Part shown: one piece after another, positions 62,585 to 64,000 of the stretch | How positions within the stretch are numbered: position 1 is the first letter of the stretch | How the letters are laid out: each line of letters starts with the position of its first letter | NCBI GenBank assembly: GCA_045120955.1 | Contig: JBGVFH010000048.1 | Location: forward strand, 1 to 64,000 | DNA: 64,000 nucleotides | Source of the DNA: JAZMZS01 sp045120955 | GTDB taxonomy: Bacteria > Bacillota > Clostridia > Oscillospirales > CAG-272 | Reading direction: 5' to 3' | The notes under the pieces: model-generated | The model's input: only the letters and a program-made list of their open reading frames with translations | What the model was told of the DNA's origin: nothing | Database searches by the model: none | Position numbers and translations under genes: made by a program

Positions 62585-64000
62585 ATGGATTTTAATTTCA
62601 GCTTGATCTTCCCCTCGATGGAAAAGCAAAAACAATCGTATAACGAGGATGTGCGCCCAAACATTACACACCGAACCTGTGATGAGCTCGGCCTTTTATA
62701 TATGTTTGATATGAAAAGCTGTGATGTCTCCGACTTTTTTACCTCTGACAAGGAGGTAATGGAGTATCGCATGGAGGCCTTCCGCGATATGCTTGACAAT
62801 CCCACGCTGAAGGAAGTGCTGATGTCGGTCGTGCCTGTTCTCAATGATATAACAGAGCTTCGACGTCTTGACAGCGAAGCATCCGAGACTACAGAGTCGT
62901 ATCTTCTCAGCATCACCGAGATCGAGCTATACATAAGCTGCGTTGACAGACTTAACAACGGGTTGAAGGAGATCAGAGACAAGCTTTCCAGCAGAGCGTT
63001 TATTACGCTTTCCGACAGAATAAAGGAGCTTGCCGAGAGCGACTATTACAAAAACCTCAATAAAAAGCTCGGAGAGCTGACCCAAAGAGTAAGGGAGATA
63101 CGCAGTATCACGGTAGGTGTCAACCTCGACGCCCAGCTCCGCCCCTCAAATGCGGGGGTACTGTCTATAAATTCCGAGCCGTTCAAGAGCGGAGAGCTTC
63201 TTGAAAAGATACTGCGGCTCAACTTCAAGGACGATGAGTACACTTGTATTGCCAGCCTTGTTCCTTTCGGAAAGGGACAAAACGAAAATACAAAGACAGC
63301 GCTCTCTTATGCTTTTAATACCGCTATAAACGATGTCTTCAAATCTTCAATTAAATCATGGAAGCATATAGTGCATGAGTATGTGCTTGACAATACGGAT
63401 TTTCTTCTTCGCATCCAGCCCGAATTTGAGTTTCTTTCAAAAGGAACGGATTTTCTCCGTGCGCTGAGCAATATCGGCTGTCCTTTGTGCGTTCCTGAGA
63501 TCACCTCGGAAGAGAACAAGGACTTTACAGCCAAGGGGCTTTACAATCCGTCTGTCGCCCTTCAGATAAGCGACAGCATCGTACAAAATGACATTTCGTT
63601 TGATGATGAGGGCAGGATTTTTGTTCTTACGGGTCCGAACAGAGGAGGAAAGTCTGTTATCACTTGTGCTGTCGGACTTGCGCAGGCAATGGTTCAGCTC
63701 GGTATGTTTGCTCCTGCCGAGAGCATAAGAATAAGTCCGGTAGACGGTCTGTTCACGCACTTTCCGATAGGTGCTGATGATACGATAGACAAGGGAAGAC
63801 TCGGAGAGGAGTGTGTTCGTCTCGGAGTTATGTTTGACAAGATCACGGACAATTCTCTTGTTCTTCTCGATGAATCCTTTTCATCGACCGGTGCGTACGA
63901 GGCTTCGTACATAGCGGCAGATGTGCTCATGGCATTTTCGAAGATCGGATGCAGAGTTATTTTTTCAACTCACCTGCATGAGCTTTCAGCTCAGCTTGAT
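62585..64000 (+). CDS. MutS-family ATPase, orphan type (3' end outside window)
   Basis: At least 472 residues are visible. The N-terminal half is helical, similar to the MutS lever/core region (TCDELGLLYMFD, LDNPTLKEVLMSVVP). The ATPase has Walker A FVLTGPNRGGKSVITCAVGLAQAMVQLGMFAPA near 345-377, IGADDTIDKGRLGEECVRLG at the signature position, Walker B SLVLLDESFSSTGAYEAS and FSTHLHELSAQ. No mismatch-binding FxE domain precedes it, so it is not MutS1; it resembles MutS-related proteins of unknown role. GAGG precedes the ATG at 62585. Confidence 0.88.
   Translation, partial: MDFNFSLIFPSMEKQKQSYNEDVRPNITHRTCDELGLLYMFDMKSCDVSDFFTSDKEVMEYRMEAFRDMLDNPTLKEVLMSVVPVLNDITELRRLDSEASETTESYLLSITEIELYISCVDRLNNGLKEIRDKLSSRAFITLSDRIKELAESDYYKNLNKKLGELTQRVREIRSITVGVNLDAQLRPSNAGVLSINSEPFKSGELLEKILRLNFKDDEYTCIASLVPFGKGQNENTKTALSYAFNTAINDVFKSSIKSWKHIVHEYVLDNTDFLLRIQPEFEFLSKGTDFLRALSNIGCPLCVPEITSEENKDFTAKGLYNPSVALQISDSIVQNDISFDDEGRIFVLTGPNRGGKSVITCAVGLAQAMVQLGMFAPAESIRISPVDGLFTHFPIGADDTIDKGRLGEECVRLGVMFDKITDNSLVLLDESFSSTGAYEASYIAADVLMAFSKIGCRVIFSTHLHELSAQLD

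Overview
The window is about 64 kb of a spore-forming, low-to-mid GC member of the Clostridia (Firmicutes), probably Oscillospiraceae/Ruminococcaceae-like. The evidence is the combination of sporulation genes (spoIIGA-sigE, gpr-spoIIP, a YlmC/YmxH-type gene), PolC, the Firmicutes gene orders miaB-ymcA-mutS-mutL and rpsB-tsf-pyrH-frr-uppS-cdsA-dxr-rseP-ispG, and standard sigma-A promoters with strong Shine-Dalgarno sequences. Coding density is high. I saw no tRNA, rRNA, CRISPR array, transposase or prophage. Both ends are cut inside genes: ppdK on the left and a MutS-family ATPase on the right.

Layout. 1-6.9 kb: the 5' part of ppdK (minus), then pth, mfd and a PrsA-like lipoprotein (plus). 7.0-8.7 kb: spoIIGA-sigE behind a promoter with a long spacer and possible Spo0A boxes. 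8.9-11.3 kb: a LiaF-like and LiaG-like envelope pair and a TVP38-type membrane protein. 11.3-19.2 kb: miaB, ricA/ymcA, mutS, mutL and tgt. 19.2-20.6 kb (minus): a cysteine-desulfurase-like enzyme with a DUF3343 partner. 20.8-28.7 kb: an MBL hydrolase, gltX, glnS, metY, a nitroreductase, a PflA-like radical SAM protein and a glycosyltransferase. 28.8-37.6 kb: a YlmC-type gene, then on the minus strand the translation/isoprenoid/lipid cluster from rpsB to ispG. 37.9-42.4 kb: polC, divergent from rpsB. 42.7-44.3 kb: an XRE-S24 repressor divergent from a small membrane protein and a 66-residue XRE regulator, with palindromic operators between them. 44.5-46.7 kb (minus): gpr-spoIIP. 47-51.9 kb: a peptide-binding lipoprotein, a DUF4364 protein, a SigH-like sigma factor, a zinc-ribbon protein and rlmB. 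51.9-57.1 kb: a 900-residue protein resembling a catalytically dead P1B-type ATPase, then a paired radical SAM (TIGR03960) and TIGR03936 gene. 57.3-59.9 kb: an Amidase_6 protein, an rRNA-methylase-like protein and a VanY-type carboxypeptidase. 59.9-62.4 kb (minus): a degenerate LCP-like protein and glyS. 62.6 kb to the end: the MutS-like ATPase.

Most genes are housekeeping: translation and its quality control, mismatch and transcription-coupled repair, MEP isoprenoid and phospholipid synthesis, and sporulation. The four most unusual signals are (1) the pseudo-P-type ATPase with an acidic N-terminal half, (2) a roughly 100 bp intergenic element present four times, two copies head-to-head around a large hairpin, (3) the XRE-S24 repressor circuit with an operator filling the -35/-10 spacer of the divergent promoter, and (4) the spoIIG-type promoter whose extended spacing resembles the Bacillus subtilis case.
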